Position numbers and translations under genes: made by a program
Part shown: piece after piece, positions 9,212 to 18,087 of the stretch
How the letters are laid out: each line of letters begins with the position of its first letter
Position numbering within the stretch: the first letter of the stretch is position 1
Origin: Synechococcus sp. BIOS-E4-1
Lineage (GTDB): Bacteria; Cyanobacteriota; Cyanobacteriia; PCC-6307; Cyanobiaceae
NCBI RefSeq assembly: GCF_014279995.1
Contig: NZ_CP047935.1
Coordinates: 1,151,243 to 1,215,242, forward strand
Reading direction: 5' to 3'
DNA length: 64,000 nucleotides
The notes under the pieces: generated by a model
Seen by the model: the letters and a program-made list of their open reading frames with translations, nothing else
Database searches by the model: none
What the model was told of the DNA's origin: nothing

Positions 9212-9475
9212 ATGAGTGAAAGTGCAACAGCGTTGCTGATCGCCAAGGTCGAGCAACTGACTGCTGATGTTCAGACCCTGCTCCAGCGGGTGCCGAGTCA
9301 TGAACGCAAATGGATCAGCCCCACTGAGCTGGCACAACGTGCGAACGTCTCGGTTCGCACGGTCCAGAACTGGCGCGAGTCAGGTGTGATCAAACCCGAG
9401 AACTTCCGCCCTGGTGGTCGCAGTTTCGAGTTTCACGTTCGTGCCTTGGATGACATCGATGCGAGGCGGGGCTGA
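9212..9475 (+). CDS. MerR/excisionase-like helix-turn-helix protein
   Basis: 87 residues from MSESATALL. A short coiled segment (KVEQLTADVQTLLQRV) precedes WISPTELAQRANVSVRTVQNW, a winged-helix/HTH of the excisionase type, followed by RESGVIKPENFRPGGRSFEF. Position just inside attL supports a role as recombination directionality factor, or as regulator of the DUF4326 operon. The stop overlaps the next start by one base. Confidence 0.65.
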   Translation: MSESATALLIAKVEQLTADVQTLLQRVPSHERKWISPTELAQRANVSVRTVQNWRESGVIKPENFRPGGRSFEFHVRALDDIDARRG

Positions 9476-9744
9476 TGCCGGAGCGATTCAAGATCACGTC
9501 TCCGCTGATGAAGACACCACCAAACGGGAAACGGGTTTGCCGTCCGTACAAGTGGGGCAATCGCATCACCGTCGCAGAAGCGGGCAGCAATCAGGCCGCT
9601 TGCGATTGGTTCCTGGAGCACCAATGCACTGAAGAGTTTCGCGCTGCTGCCCGCAGAGAACTGAAGGGTCTGGATCTCGGTTGCTACTGCGACCTGGATC
9701 AGCCCTGCCACGCCGACATCCTCCTCAAAATCGCCAACAGCTAA
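9475..9744 (+). CDS. DUF4326 family protein
   Basis: 89 residues. CRPYKWGNRI, then RRELKGLDLGCYCDLDQPCHADILL, match the DUF4326 signature with a Cys/His cluster (CYC, CH), probably binding metal. This domain is common in phages and mobile elements; its activity is not known to me. It overlaps both neighbouring genes by one base. Confidence 0.75.
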   Translation: MPERFKITSPLMKTPPNGKRVCRPYKWGNRITVAEAGSNQAACDWFLEHQCTEEFRAAARRELKGLDLGCYCDLDQPCHADILLKIANS

Positions 9745-9938
9745 TGACTCACCTATCTGCATTCAGCGAGTTTGCTGGCCTTCCCCCAATCTCCGAATCT
9801 GACCGAAAGGCCTTTGAGGCGTTTTTGGATCAGGTTGAAAAACCCCTCACAGCCAAAGACCCCCTGGTGGATACCGCTTCTGGAACATCCAGACACGTGT
9901 TCTGGACCCTGCTGCTGGACAAGTCTGCTGGCCAATAA
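9744..9938 (+). CDS. small element protein
   Basis: 64 residues, MTHLSAFSEFAGLPP to LLLDKSAGQ. The start overlaps the preceding stop (TAATG), so it is translationally coupled as third gene of the left-end operon. Acidic and helical; unrecognised. Confidence 0.55.
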   Translation: MTHLSAFSEFAGLPPISESDRKAFEAFLDQVEKPLTAKDPLVDTASGTSRHVFWTLLLDKSAGQ

Positions 9939-9940
9939 AA

Positions 9941-9970
9941 AAGCGGGGCACCACACCCCGCTTCGGTTTA
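9941..9970. terminator. bidirectional terminator between convergent genes
   Basis: AAGCGGGG, a 7-base loop and CCCCGCTT form a perfect stem at 9941-9963, flanked by A-rich and T-rich ends. It separates the left-end operon from the primase gene. A second hairpin with one mismatch (9974-10003) overlaps the primase stop codon. Confidence 0.7.
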
Positions 9971-9987
9971 TTAACCACGCCCCCACC

Positions 9988-12672
9988 TTATTCGGGGGTG
10001 TGGCTTTCAAGCAGCTCTAGTTGTCCTTCGGAAAGTTTTGAGCGGTGGATCCAACCGTTCACCTGCGTGCCCCAGGCGTCCTCTTTGAAAGCCCCACCGT
10101 CCTTTGTCCAGAGCTCAGGGATCAGACGGAAACCAAAGAAGTGTGCTGGAACTCGATTTTCACCCTTGCCGCTGCGCTTGCGGTGCAGGTGGGGAACGAT
10201 CTGCTTCAGACGGTTTTTGAAGTTCTGCAGAGCGAGCGCATTCCGCTGGCCATACATCTCGATGAACGTCGAGTAGCACTGGTAGATCTCCAATTCGTCG
10301 GGCACCTCATCTGCAGGTGCTGGTTCCAGGCATTGATCAACCCAAGCGTGCAGCGTGTCCATCTGAGCGGTGATGTCCTTCGCTGTCCGCTGCAGTTCGG
10401 GGTGCTGTTTCGCCAACACTGCTGCGACATCAGCAGCGGGCATGGCGAGTGCCCAGCCGATCAGTTGCCCGAGCTCTGCTTCCAGGCGGTCTTCCCAGAT
10501 GTCGGCCTGAGTGGGATCAGTGGGGATCAGATCGGAGGGCAGTCTGGTGTCGAGTGTTCGCACCACCAGAACCCGACGCTTGAAACCAGTGTTCGCATCC
10601 TTCAGGTGAGGGAGCTGCGTGCTGGCCAGGGTGATCCGGCCTCTGAAGGTGAAGGCGATGGTGCCCTTGCTGAAGATGTCCCGAGCGGTCAGCACCTGGC
10701 CGTAATCCGCAAAGGGATAGAGGCAACCCGCATCCTCCTGTCGCCCTTGCAGATCGGGGAATGTGATGAGGTGGCTCTTGGCAGCGTGCTGGGCTCGTTT
10801 CTCAGGATTGTTCAGCTGATTGAAGTTCGTCAGGCTTGAGACGAGCTCCATGGGGAACATCTTTTGCAGCAGGCGCAATGCAACACCCTTGCCGCTGCCG
10901 GACTCACCCAGCACGAACAGAAAGATCCGACAGTGGTAGGTCGGATCAGCGTGATACGCGAACAGCGCTCGCCACACCTCCAGCAGCTGTAGGCCGAATG
11001 ATGTGCGGATGAACTCTTTCGTCCATGGTGGGCACTCATCACACGGCACATAGTCGTGATCGATGCCGAAGGTGAGCCTGTAATTCTTGTCGTGCGGGCG
11101 CTGATGCCAGGTGTCGCCAATCTTCAGCAGCGTGCAGTTTTTGAATGCAATGGCCGTGGCGGGCGTGAAGGTTTTCGCATCGACGTAAGCCTGTGTGCCG
11201 ACCCACTGGCAACAGCGAGTGACCATCGGCGTGGTGCCAAATTTTTTGCTCTTCACCATGACCACCTCGCCGCCCTGCTGCTTTGGTTTCCAGGTGTAGA
11301 TGCGACTAAGCAGCTTGCTGATCTCCTGTTTCAGCAAGGTTTCTGAGTAGGGCACGTAATAGCCCTGCTGTGGGTCGTACTTGCGGAGAACACCGTTGAG
11401 ATAGATCAGGTGTGAGCCTTCCGACTGCAGCTTGAGCTCAAACGCTTGCTGAACCTTGAGCTCAGCGGTTTCCTCTTCACCCATTTCAAAATCGAATTTG
11501 TGATCCCAGCGGGCTTGTGCTTCAGCAACCGCTTTGGCGGTGGCCGCTTTGGCTTCAGGGCTGGCTTTGAAGCCTTTGAGGTGTTCGTGCCAGACGCAAC
11601 CCGATGCCTGTGCTGCTGTCTGCAGCCAGGCCATGGGATTGCTGGTCATGCCGTCGAAGCTGCCCCACTTCGCGTGGCAAACCCCATCCTCGTAACCGTG
11701 ATCAGGGTCAGTGTTGCCAGCAGACCACTCATCCCACTCGCCAACGTCAAGGCCAAGTGCTTCGCAGGCCATTCCGGTTTTGAGCCACCAGTCGTAGCCG
11801 CTGACTCCAACCTCATTGAGGGTTTTTGAGTCAGGTGTGGCAGTGATGTGCTGGAGCAGTTCGCGGGCTTCTGTTGTTTGCTGCGACTGCTCAGCAGGGT
11901 CTAGTCCTTCGCGGGGCGTCCATTCGCTGGTTTTCTGTTCGTAGGCCGGAAGGATGGAATCGAGCTCCGCGACTGAATAGAAAGTGCCGGTCTGCTCGAC
12001 GATCCGGCAGCGCTTCTTTGTGACCGGGTGTAATGACCCTGCTGCACGCATGACGCGGGCGGCATTGTGCAGGCTGGTGTCGATGCCGAAGGCTGGGTGG
12101 GCCTTAACGGCCTGGATCAGCCGCAGCATCAGTGCCTTGTGAGCTGCTGGGGACTGGCGGCTGGAGTATGTCCAGTAGAAGTGGAATCCACGCTGCCCGG
12201 TCTCCACTGTGAATGTGGCTTCTGGCATCCCCACTGCCTGCAAGATCCGCTTTGCTTCAGCGAGTTCGATGCCGCCATCACAGTCGGCCATCAGTGCTGG
12301 GCATCGTGCGATGTGGGAATCCTTGGCACCGAAGATCCTTTTACCTTCGATGTCCTGCCACTCAGGAACCCAGATCAGGGTGGCGGGATTTTCATCCCAA
12401 TCAGCAGGCTGCGGCAGTGGTCTGCCGGGGATGAATCCGAAGCCGTGATCCTGGATGAATTGGATGGCGACATCTGGATTGGATGGCCTGAGCTTCTGGT
12501 GACTGCAGGATCCCTGTTTCCAGTTCACTAGAACAAGCTCTTCGTGATCACCAATGCCGAGCAATTCCAGCTGCTTGTTGAACTCGTCGGTGATCAGAGG
12601 CTGATTAAGCATCTGATCAAGTTCAGCAGCAGAGGGGATGGTGATCTGAGGTTTTGCTGTATCTGCCAACAT
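9988..12672 (-). CDS. primase-helicase (AEP-like primase, PriCT-2, D5-like helicase)
   Basis: 894 residues. The N-terminal part has MADCDGG and TGQRGFHFYW with NAARVMRAAGSLHP, like RepB/AEP-type primases. Around residues 290-345, WLKTGMACEALG, WDEWSAGN and AKWGSF match a PriCT-2 linker. The C-terminal SF3/D5-like helicase has the Walker A FVLGESGSGKGVALRLL, then ITFPDLQG and a downstream arginine-rich region. Such fusions start replication of phages, plasmids and satellites. It lies 60 bases after the helicase gene on the same strand; an iteron array sits upstream of the operon. Domain borders are approximate. Confidence 0.85.
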   Translation of the reverse strand: MLADTAKPQITIPSAAELDQMLNQPLITDEFNKQLELLGIGDHEELVLVNWKQGSCSHQKLRPSNPDVAIQFIQDHGFGFIPGRPLPQPADWDENPATLIWVPEWQDIEGKRIFGAKDSHIARCPALMADCDGGIELAEAKRILQAVGMPEATFTVETGQRGFHFYWTYSSRQSPAAHKALMLRLIQAVKAHPAFGIDTSLHNAARVMRAAGSLHPVTKKRCRIVEQTGTFYSVAELDSILPAYEQKTSEWTPREGLDPAEQSQQTTEARELLQHITATPDSKTLNEVGVSGYDWWLKTGMACEALGLDVGEWDEWSAGNTDPDHGYEDGVCHAKWGSFDGMTSNPMAWLQTAAQASGCVWHEHLKGFKASPEAKAATAKAVAEAQARWDHKFDFEMGEEETAELKVQQAFELKLQSEGSHLIYLNGVLRKYDPQQGYYVPYSETLLKQEISKLLSRIYTWKPKQQGGEVVMVKSKKFGTTPMVTRCCQWVGTQAYVDAKTFTPATAIAFKNCTLLKIGDTWHQRPHDKNYRLTFGIDHDYVPCDECPPWTKEFIRTSFGLQLLEVWRALFAYHADPTYHCRIFLFVLGESGSGKGVALRLLQKMFPMELVSSLTNFNQLNNPEKRAQHAAKSHLITFPDLQGRQEDAGCLYPFADYGQVLTARDIFSKGTIAFTFRGRITLASTQLPHLKDANTGFKRRVLVVRTLDTRLPSDLIPTDPTQADIWEDRLEAELGQLIGWALAMPAADVAAVLAKQHPELQRTAKDITAQMDTLHAWVDQCLEPAPADEVPDELEIYQCYSTFIEMYGQRNALALQNFKNRLKQIVPHLHRKRSGKGENRVPAHFFGFRLIPELWTKDGGAFKEDAWGTQVNGWIHRSKLSEGQLELLESHTPE

Positions 12673-12732
12673 GAAATCTGGTGGGGTGGTTAAAGCGAGC
12701 GGGGGCCTGTAGTTAGGCCCCAGTTGTGCGAA

Positions 12733-14517
12733 CTACTGCCGGATGAACAGCTCGTGGCTGGCCCTGGAAACTGCAACGTAGGTCAAACGATTTAGATCGG
12801 TGCTTTTCTTGCAGCAGTCAAGATCGAGCATGTCAACGAAAACCGTTCTGTATGTGCTGCCTTGAGATTTGTGGACGGTCATGCAGTAACCAGGTTCAAC
12901 AGGACTGAAGAACTCCGCTGCCTCGTAATACTTGCGCCAGTGGTAGCGCCTGGAATCCTCAAGATCTGCATTCCACTTGCCTTTTGGGTCATTTTTCTGC
13001 TTTTGCAGCGCCAAAGCTTTGTCTTTGCGGCGTTTTTTCACTCGCTCCATCAGATCTTGATCAGCAGGATGCAGGGCCAGGAATTCAATATCCTTGCTGA
13101 TGTCATATTCGTTTTTGATTTGAGGCATGAAACCTTGAATTTCGTAACCCCTAACTCTCTCCCCGTCGAAGTCATGGACAGTGCTGCGGGTCTGCAGAAC
13201 TGTGATCTCAGTTGCACTGCCGCAGAGCAATACCTCATCGAGAGGGCACATGATTGCGTCAGTTGAAAGAAGTCTTTCACCCGGTTGAAAGGGTTCAGCA
13301 CCTGGCCCATAAAGGTGATCACGCGCCATTGTGTTCAGCTTGTTGACGGTGGCATTTCGATAGGCCAAACACTGCACGTCATATTCACCACGACCACCGC
13401 TGTCCTGTTTTTTCAGGTAATCAAGCCAGCTGCTGATCCATTCAGAGGAATGCAGCACTGCCACGCTGGATTCGGTGCCATCGCCAGGATCACTGACCAT
13501 TGCCGGCCGACCTGAGAGACCGTGTTGACGTACAGCGGTCGCCAGGCTGAGGACTGGCCCGGAATGCCTCACCACATTTTCGAGCTTGACGCGAACATCC
13601 CAAAGGTCAGCAGGCCACGGGCTCTCTGCATCGCCTGGATTGAAGATTGAGCTGGTCCCTTTTACGGGATAGAGCTGCCGGGGATCACCGATTCCAATCA
13701 GAACAATTTGAGCATGTTTGCGTGGATAGTCCTTGTCTTCAGTTCGCTTGCACAGTCGTTCCACCAGCAGCTCCAGATCCGAATCGGGGATCATGCTGAG
13801 CTCGTCTAGGAACACAACCCGCAGATCGGGATCGGTGTAGGGCAGATCGCTTGGCTTGACTACAAAATCACGGTTGCCTTGGTTGTCGTAGATCTTTTTC
13901 TTGCCGAGAAACTTGGTGAGTGTGGTGACTTCCAGGTGCTTACAGCCGTTGTCTTCGAGCTTGTTTCGGAGCTCGTTTGCTGCTTTGTGGGTGGGTGCGA
14001 TGCACTCGATAGCAGTGCGGGGATTTTTGAAGTACCACTCACACCACCTCACGATTGCAGCAGTGACAGTGCTTTTGCCGGTGCCTGAATAACCCGAGAT
14101 GTTTGCAGCCAAAACGGAAGTGTCTTTGCCGGGTTCGTGTGATGACTTGGCCTGCTGGATCAGCCTGACGACTGAAGCAAAACCAGCATGTTGCTCGTCA
14201 TTTAGGTGATCAGCGGAGCAAACACCGCTGGATCGGAAGGTGTGGGAACGCATTTCAGGTTGATCGGGTGTGCAGGATTTATCGGCTTGCGCGGCAAGGG
14301 ACTTCACAACGGCAGGGGCGTGCCACAGGAATCCAGCATTCGGCGAGGATCCCTTCGCAATGAAGTGAATGCCGGGATGAAATAACGGAGGTTTGGATCT
14401 TCGGAGCTTGTCAATCGACTGCCGAGACATGCTCAGATAACGGCATAGTTCTGCCGTTGGAATCCATCCAGCCGTATTCACCCCACCCGACCTTTCGGCC
14501 AGTTTGATGAAAGACAT
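12733..14517 (-). CDS. SF1B helicase, Dda/RecD2-like, with N-terminal HTH
   Basis: 594 residues. Residues 18-60 (WIPTAELCRYLSMSRQSIDK) form an excisionase-like HTH. The helicase follows: Walker A ISGYSGTGKST, APTHKAANEL (motif Ia), VVFLDELSMIPDSD (Walker B), IGIGDPRQLYPV (motif III), a UvrD-like tail with MTVHKSQGST and TYVAVSRA. This suits unwinding at the element's origin ahead of the downstream primase. The HTH fused to a Dda-like helicase is unusual and could target it to specific DNA. Confidence 0.87.
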   Translation of the reverse strand: MSFIKLAERSGGVNTAGWIPTAELCRYLSMSRQSIDKLRRSKPPLFHPGIHFIAKGSSPNAGFLWHAPAVVKSLAAQADKSCTPDQPEMRSHTFRSSGVCSADHLNDEQHAGFASVVRLIQQAKSSHEPGKDTSVLAANISGYSGTGKSTVTAAIVRWCEWYFKNPRTAIECIAPTHKAANELRNKLEDNGCKHLEVTTLTKFLGKKKIYDNQGNRDFVVKPSDLPYTDPDLRVVFLDELSMIPDSDLELLVERLCKRTEDKDYPRKHAQIVLIGIGDPRQLYPVKGTSSIFNPGDAESPWPADLWDVRVKLENVVRHSGPVLSLATAVRQHGLSGRPAMVSDPGDGTESSVAVLHSSEWISSWLDYLKKQDSGGRGEYDVQCLAYRNATVNKLNTMARDHLYGPGAEPFQPGERLLSTDAIMCPLDEVLLCGSATEITVLQTRSTVHDFDGERVRGYEIQGFMPQIKNEYDISKDIEFLALHPADQDLMERVKKRRKDKALALQKQKNDPKGKWNADLEDSRRYHWRKYYEAAEFFSPVEPGYCMTVHKSQGSTYRTVFVDMLDLDCCKKSTDLNRLTYVAVSRASHELFIRQ

Positions 14518-14647
14518 TGGTTGTGGTGCTTGTGGTTAAAGGAGCAAGTCGCAGTGAACCCAGGTTCAGCTGCTCGAAGAATTACCGTCTGTCTTGCGAA
14601 CTTCGTGTTTTCACTATAGCGACACTTTTTTTTTGGTTTTAACAACC

Positions 14648-14887
14648 TCAGCTCTTCATCAATTCTTGGCAAGTGCGGAGGGCACGATCTACCAGCAGCC
14701 AATCGATGTCTGGGCCGCCAATTTCGCGAACATTCGGGAAACAGGTGCGATGTTGCACCAACCTGGCCACTGAGCTGTCGAGCATGGTGAGTGCTGCCTG
14801 CACTTCTGCAATCAGTGCTGATTCTTGCTGCTGCGCTTCCTGCTGAACCTGCTTTTGCACAGTGCTGACCAGGGATGCACCGCTCAT
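14648..14887 (-). CDS. small coiled-coil hypothetical protein
   Basis: 79 residues, MSGASLVSTVQKQ to CQELMKS. Gln-rich first half (VQQEAQQQESALIAEV) predicts a coiled coil. It precedes the helicase gene by 130 bases on the same strand and may be the first gene of the replication operon. Unrecognised. Confidence 0.55.
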   Translation of the reverse strand: MSGASLVSTVQKQVQQEAQQQESALIAEVQAALTMLDSSVARLVQHRTCFPNVREIGGPDIDWLLVDRALRTCQELMKS

Positions 14888-15039
14888 GAATGCTGCTGCT
14901 GCGTCGGGCCAAGTCTATCCGAGCACAAACGAATGTATGCGCTTGATTTGTATTGTGAAAACCTAAGTGGCTGATTGTGCTACAAAACAAAGCTTGATTG
15001 ATAGATAGCGCCAGGGCAGCAATCGGTGCTCCTTTTTGT

Positions 15040-15348
15040 GGTCCCATACCTTGAGCTGGGGGTACCACACTTGGTCCCATACCTTGGACCTGCCGAGATC
15101 CCTTCTGCTGCAGTCGGGTACCAGGGTCCCACACCTTTTTTGGGTTTATTGCATCTCTTTTCCTCTCGCTCTACCCCCTTACCCCTCTCAACTCACCTCA
15201 ATCTCCCTCAAGCATTAAGTGGGAAAAAAGTATGGAAGGTATGGGACCCCCTCACAAAACGCAGTCGTGGACACTGCTGAAGGGTCCCATACCTTGCTGC
15301 TCAAGGTGTGGTACCAGGTGTGGGACCTACTCCCCAAGGTGTGGGACC
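15040..15348. repeat. iteron-like array, candidate replication origin
   Basis: A 13-bp motif GGTCCCATACCTT recurs with T/C variation. Forward copies are at 15040, 15073, 15125 and 15283; reverse copies at 15236, 15315 and 15336; weaker GGTACC variants are at 15061 and 15302. The segment lies between the minus-strand replication operon and the plus-strand 15476 gene, with no gene in 14888-15475. Multiple binding sites beside a primase-helicase fit an origin bound by an initiator; control of the divergent promoters is the alternative. Confidence 0.6.
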
Positions 15349-15475
15349 TACGCGCCTGCGGCGCAAAATAGCCCCGCCGCTGACGCTGGATGCAATCTGC
15401 TGGAGTTAGTGATGCTTACTCGGGGCAAATTGAAGCTGCCGGTCATGGTGACTTTTAAGGCATTAAAGTGTTGCT

Positions 15476-16063
15476 ATGGGGAATACAATCCGACGCCGAA
15501 AGGATGACAGCAGCTCTTACGGGGTGAAAGAAGATCTGAAAGAACGTCGGAGGCAGGTGTTCAGCCATAGGTGCTGTGGTTTATCCATCCGTGGCATTGC
15601 AGAGGTGATGGATCTCAGCAAAACCCAGGTGCAGAAGGATCTGAACTGGGCATACAAGGAGTGGGGCGATCAGCCTGACAACACTCGCGAAGCAATCCAG
15701 GCCGAGCTGGTGGAGGTTCTTCGCCGGGCCGTTGCGCTGACGATGGCCGATGCCGAACGCCAGAGCCGTGAGGGTGTTTCCATCACCACCACCGATGGCG
15801 AAGGCAACGTCATCCAGCGCCAAACGAAAAAGCAGATCGATCCCCGCACCGTTGCTGAGCTCGGGAGGACGGCTCAGAGGTTTGCGCGGATGATCGGCGT
15901 CGATGCAGGCATTGATGGTGGTGGTCCCACCGCAGCGGTCCAGGTCGTGCTGCCAGCCCCCGCAGATCCATCGGCATTCATGGCAGCAGCAGAGCCGGTC
16001 AATGTCACTGCAGAGGCAGATGAGGTGCAGCTGGAGGCATCAGAGAGCATCAGCCCTCAATAA
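15476..16063 (+). CDS. HTH protein, terminase-small-subunit-like
   Basis: 195 residues. RRQVFSHRCCGLSIRGIAEVM and DLSKTQVQKDLNWAYKEW form an HTH like those of small terminases or resolvase-type DNA binders. A long helix (AELVEVLRRAVALTMADAERQ) and DPRTVAELGRTAQRFARMIGVDAG follow; the tail is Ala/Glu-rich. This layout is common in phage TerS. It starts 128 bases after the iteron array, so an initiator role is also possible. Its 3' end overlaps the convergent recombinase gene by 14 bases. Confidence 0.5.
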   Translation: MGNTIRRRKDDSSSYGVKEDLKERRRQVFSHRCCGLSIRGIAEVMDLSKTQVQKDLNWAYKEWGDQPDNTREAIQAELVEVLRRAVALTMADAERQSREGVSITTTDGEGNVIQRQTKKQIDPRTVAELGRTAQRFARMIGVDAGIDGGGPTAAVQVVLPAPADPSAFMAAAEPVNVTAEADEVQLEASESISPQ

Positions 16064-16619
16064 CGCTCATCACCTCACTGCCGGCCACATCCAGATACTC
16101 ACCCAATCCCTCCAGAGATTTATGGCCAGTTACTTTCTGGATCGCTTTGAGGCTGCAGCCACGACGCAACGCATTTGTGGCCAGTGATCTCCTAAACGAG
16201 TGTGTCGATGCTCCAGGAATCGCCAACCCGGCCAGGGTGGAACGTAGCGCCAGGTCCGCTGCCTGCCGGGTCATGGTCTCTTTCATCGATGACCGTGCTG
16301 GAAACAGGTAGTCCCCTGGCTTGGGATCACGACCATGGGCCTTTCGCCATGCTTCGCGATAGCGATTGAGCTCCACCGCCAAACGCTGGCCAACGTCAAC
16401 CTGTTTGGTGCGATTGGTTTTGGTGGTTCTCCGTTTGAACGTAACCATGCCGCCGTCTACAGCCCGCCACTGCAGGCTCAGCGCTTCGCTAACCCGCGCT
16501 GCTGTCCATCGCTGGATCGCCCACAAAGCGCGGTGGTTCGCTGCTGGGGCGGCATTCAGCAGCTGATCGAGCTGTTCTTCCGTCAAAACCGCTGCTTTGC
16601 CGTTGCCGTCAACTTTCAT
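16050..16619 (-). CDS. second tyrosine recombinase, catalytic domain only
   Basis: 189 residues. IQRWTAARVSEALSLQW holds the first catalytic Arg, RRTTKTNRTKQVDV the beta-hairpin Lys, THSFRRSLATNALRRG the HxxR, TGHKSLEGLGEYLDV the second His and the Tyr nucleophile. All key residues are present, but the N-terminal arm-binding and core-binding domains are missing, making it half the usual length. It is divergent from the element's main integrase. It may invert or resolve DNA locally, or be a remnant of an older element. Confidence 0.75.
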   Translation of the reverse strand: MKVDGNGKAAVLTEEQLDQLLNAAPAANHRALWAIQRWTAARVSEALSLQWRAVDGGMVTFKRRTTKTNRTKQVDVGQRLAVELNRYREAWRKAHGRDPKPGDYLFPARSSMKETMTRQAADLALRSTLAGLAIPGASTHSFRRSLATNALRRGCSLKAIQKVTGHKSLEGLGEYLDVAGSEVMSVIEG

Positions 16620-16812
16620 GGTGACTTGCTGTTCTTAAGGATTGACAAGTGGCCAGTAATTACTGGCATTTCAGGGGCTCTCAAAACCAAACCAAAACGA
16701 CAAGTGAGACGTTCGGGCACAAAGATCCCGCTGATGCTGGTGAGCGATCAGCGGATGAGACTGTTAGGGGTTGAGTTTGAGTGGTGGACTGGCTTTTGGA
16801 TGAGACAAAATC

Positions 16813-17241
16813 TCATCGCTTGGCGCTGGAGTCCTTTTGGTTTGCGAGCCGGACGGCCTGAACCTGTTCGGCCAGCTCATCAGGATCCGGTGGTGGAACA
16901 CTCGTGATGGATCCTGTGGACTTGAGCGTTTCGCGAAGCTCGCGGCCCAGACGCGCAACGGCTTTCCAGTCACCGTCAAGGTGAGCACTGGCCAGGGCCT
17001 GAGCCGTGATGATCTGAGCCATTGCGGCCAGATCACTGCCGGATGGCCGACCGCTAATCCCTTGCTGGCCTCTGATCTCGCCAGCTTCGCGAGCGAGCCG
17101 GTAGGCCTGAGCTCTGCTGTATCCGAATTGCCTCTGCATGGAAGCCACCACCACCGAAGTGGGAGCGGCCAGGTCCATGAGCTGACAAGCGGCCTCAATG
17201 GCCGCCTGTTTCTCAGCGCTTGTTTTGGTGCCGCCTGCCAT
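16813..17241 (-). CDS. HTH protein, terminase-small-subunit-like
   Basis: 142 residues from MAGGTKTSAEKQ. VVVASMQRQFGYSRAQAYRLAREAG is an HTH, ASAHLDGDWKAVARLGRELRETL a TerS-like oligomerisation helix. The start overlaps the stop of the upstream gene (TGATG). With the two genes upstream it forms a three-gene minus-strand operon facing away from the terminase large subunit. Confidence 0.5.
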   Translation of the reverse strand: MAGGTKTSAEKQAAIEAACQLMDLAAPTSVVVASMQRQFGYSRAQAYRLAREAGEIRGQQGISGRPSGSDLAAMAQIITAQALASAHLDGDWKAVARLGRELRETLKSTGSITSVPPPDPDELAEQVQAVRLANQKDSSAKR

Positions 17242-17585
17242 CAGACCACCGCGAAAGTCCAGACCGTGCCGTTGCCCTTGGCGTTGGCCGTGTAATGGAT
17301 CAGCCGATACTCGGCCACGCGCCACTCGGCAATGCAAGCGATCGCTGCAGCCAAGTGATTCTCAGGAGTGGTCAGGCTGTAGTCACTGGCCACGTTGGTC
17401 TGATCACCCGTGCCGAGATCCATGGCACGAAAGCGCGAGCCATGGTCATCGGTCGGTTGCACATATGTGGTCTCAATGACGGTTGTCAGAATCCGCGGCA
17501 CTGCGCGGTTGTGAAAATCCATGACCTGGCGAGCGTCAGCCGCCGAGTAGCGGCCAACGGTCGGAGCGAGAGCGCTTGCTGTCAT
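17241..17585 (-). CDS. element hypothetical protein
   Basis: 114 residues from MTASALAPTVGRYS, a start directly after the upstream stop (TGAGATG). It contains MDFHNRAVPRILTTVIE and a DHGSRFRAMDLGTGD segment. Unrecognised. The longer frame reaching 17648 would overlap the upstream gene and is less likely. Confidence 0.5.
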   Translation of the reverse strand: MTASALAPTVGRYSAADARQVMDFHNRAVPRILTTVIETTYVQPTDDHGSRFRAMDLGTGDQTNVASDYSLTTPENHLAAAIACIAEWRVAEYRLIHYTANAKGNGTVWTFAVV

Positions 17586-17586
17586 C

Positions 17587-17778
17587 TCAGGCAGCCTCCA
17601 CATAGATGACGTAACCGCTCTGCAGAGTCGCCGCGTTGCTGACGCCACGCTCTGTCATGAGCTTGTGGCGAGCTTGCGCGACTACCTCAATATCACCGAT
17701 TGAGAGAACCTCAATATCTGCGAATCCGCGAAAGCGCACGTGATACCGCTCCACGATTGCAGTGGAAAAAAGTGTCAT
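17587..17778 (-). CDS. small element protein
   Basis: 63 residues, MTLFSTAIVERYHVR to YVIYVEAA. Beta-rich pattern (ADIEVLSIGDIEVVAQA). First gene of the three-gene minus operon, separated from the divergent RHH-terL operon by a 309-base regulatory region. Unrecognised. Confidence 0.5.
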   Translation of the reverse strand: MTLFSTAIVERYHVRFRGFADIEVLSIGDIEVVAQARHKLMTERGVSNAATLQSGYVIYVEAA

Positions 17779-17944
17779 TGACTTGTGGGAAATAAAATTA
17801 AATAGCCAGAGGCAGATGGTTAGCCTGCCATGACGTAATCATAACACTTAGGGAGGCATACCAGGGGGCGCAGTGTCAATTTATTGAGTGGATTTGGTAC
17901 CCGAGACTTACAGATAGTGATTTCTAGTTTTTAACACTCAGGTT

Positions 17945-17981
17945 CAATTGTGCTAGTTATCAATTAACTCCAATTGTGCTA
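17945..17981 (+). repeat. direct repeat in divergent regulatory region
   Basis: CAATTGTGCTA occurs at 17945-17955 and 17971-17981, 26 bp apart, in an AT-rich stretch between the divergent operons. It may bind a regulator of either operon. Confidence 0.4.
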
Positions 17982-18042
17982 ACAATTGGCGGGGGCAGGG
18001 GTCGAATCTGCTGAAAACCCCAAAAGCAGCCTCCATCTGCAT

Positions 18043-18077
18043 TTTTACCGCAAAATACCTCTTACAATGCGGTAAAA
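18043..18077. promoter_or_regulatory. perfect 10-bp dyad, candidate RHH operator
   Basis: TTTTACCGCA (18043-18052) and TGCGGTAAAA (18068-18077) are perfect inverted repeats with a 15-base spacer, ending 10 bases before the start of the ribbon-helix-helix gene. Autoregulation by that protein is the simplest reading. Confidence 0.55.
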
Positions 18078-18087
18078 GCATCACCCC

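Noticed and set aside
10045-10839. 264-residue plus-strand open frame
   Set aside because: Antisense of the primase-helicase C-terminus.
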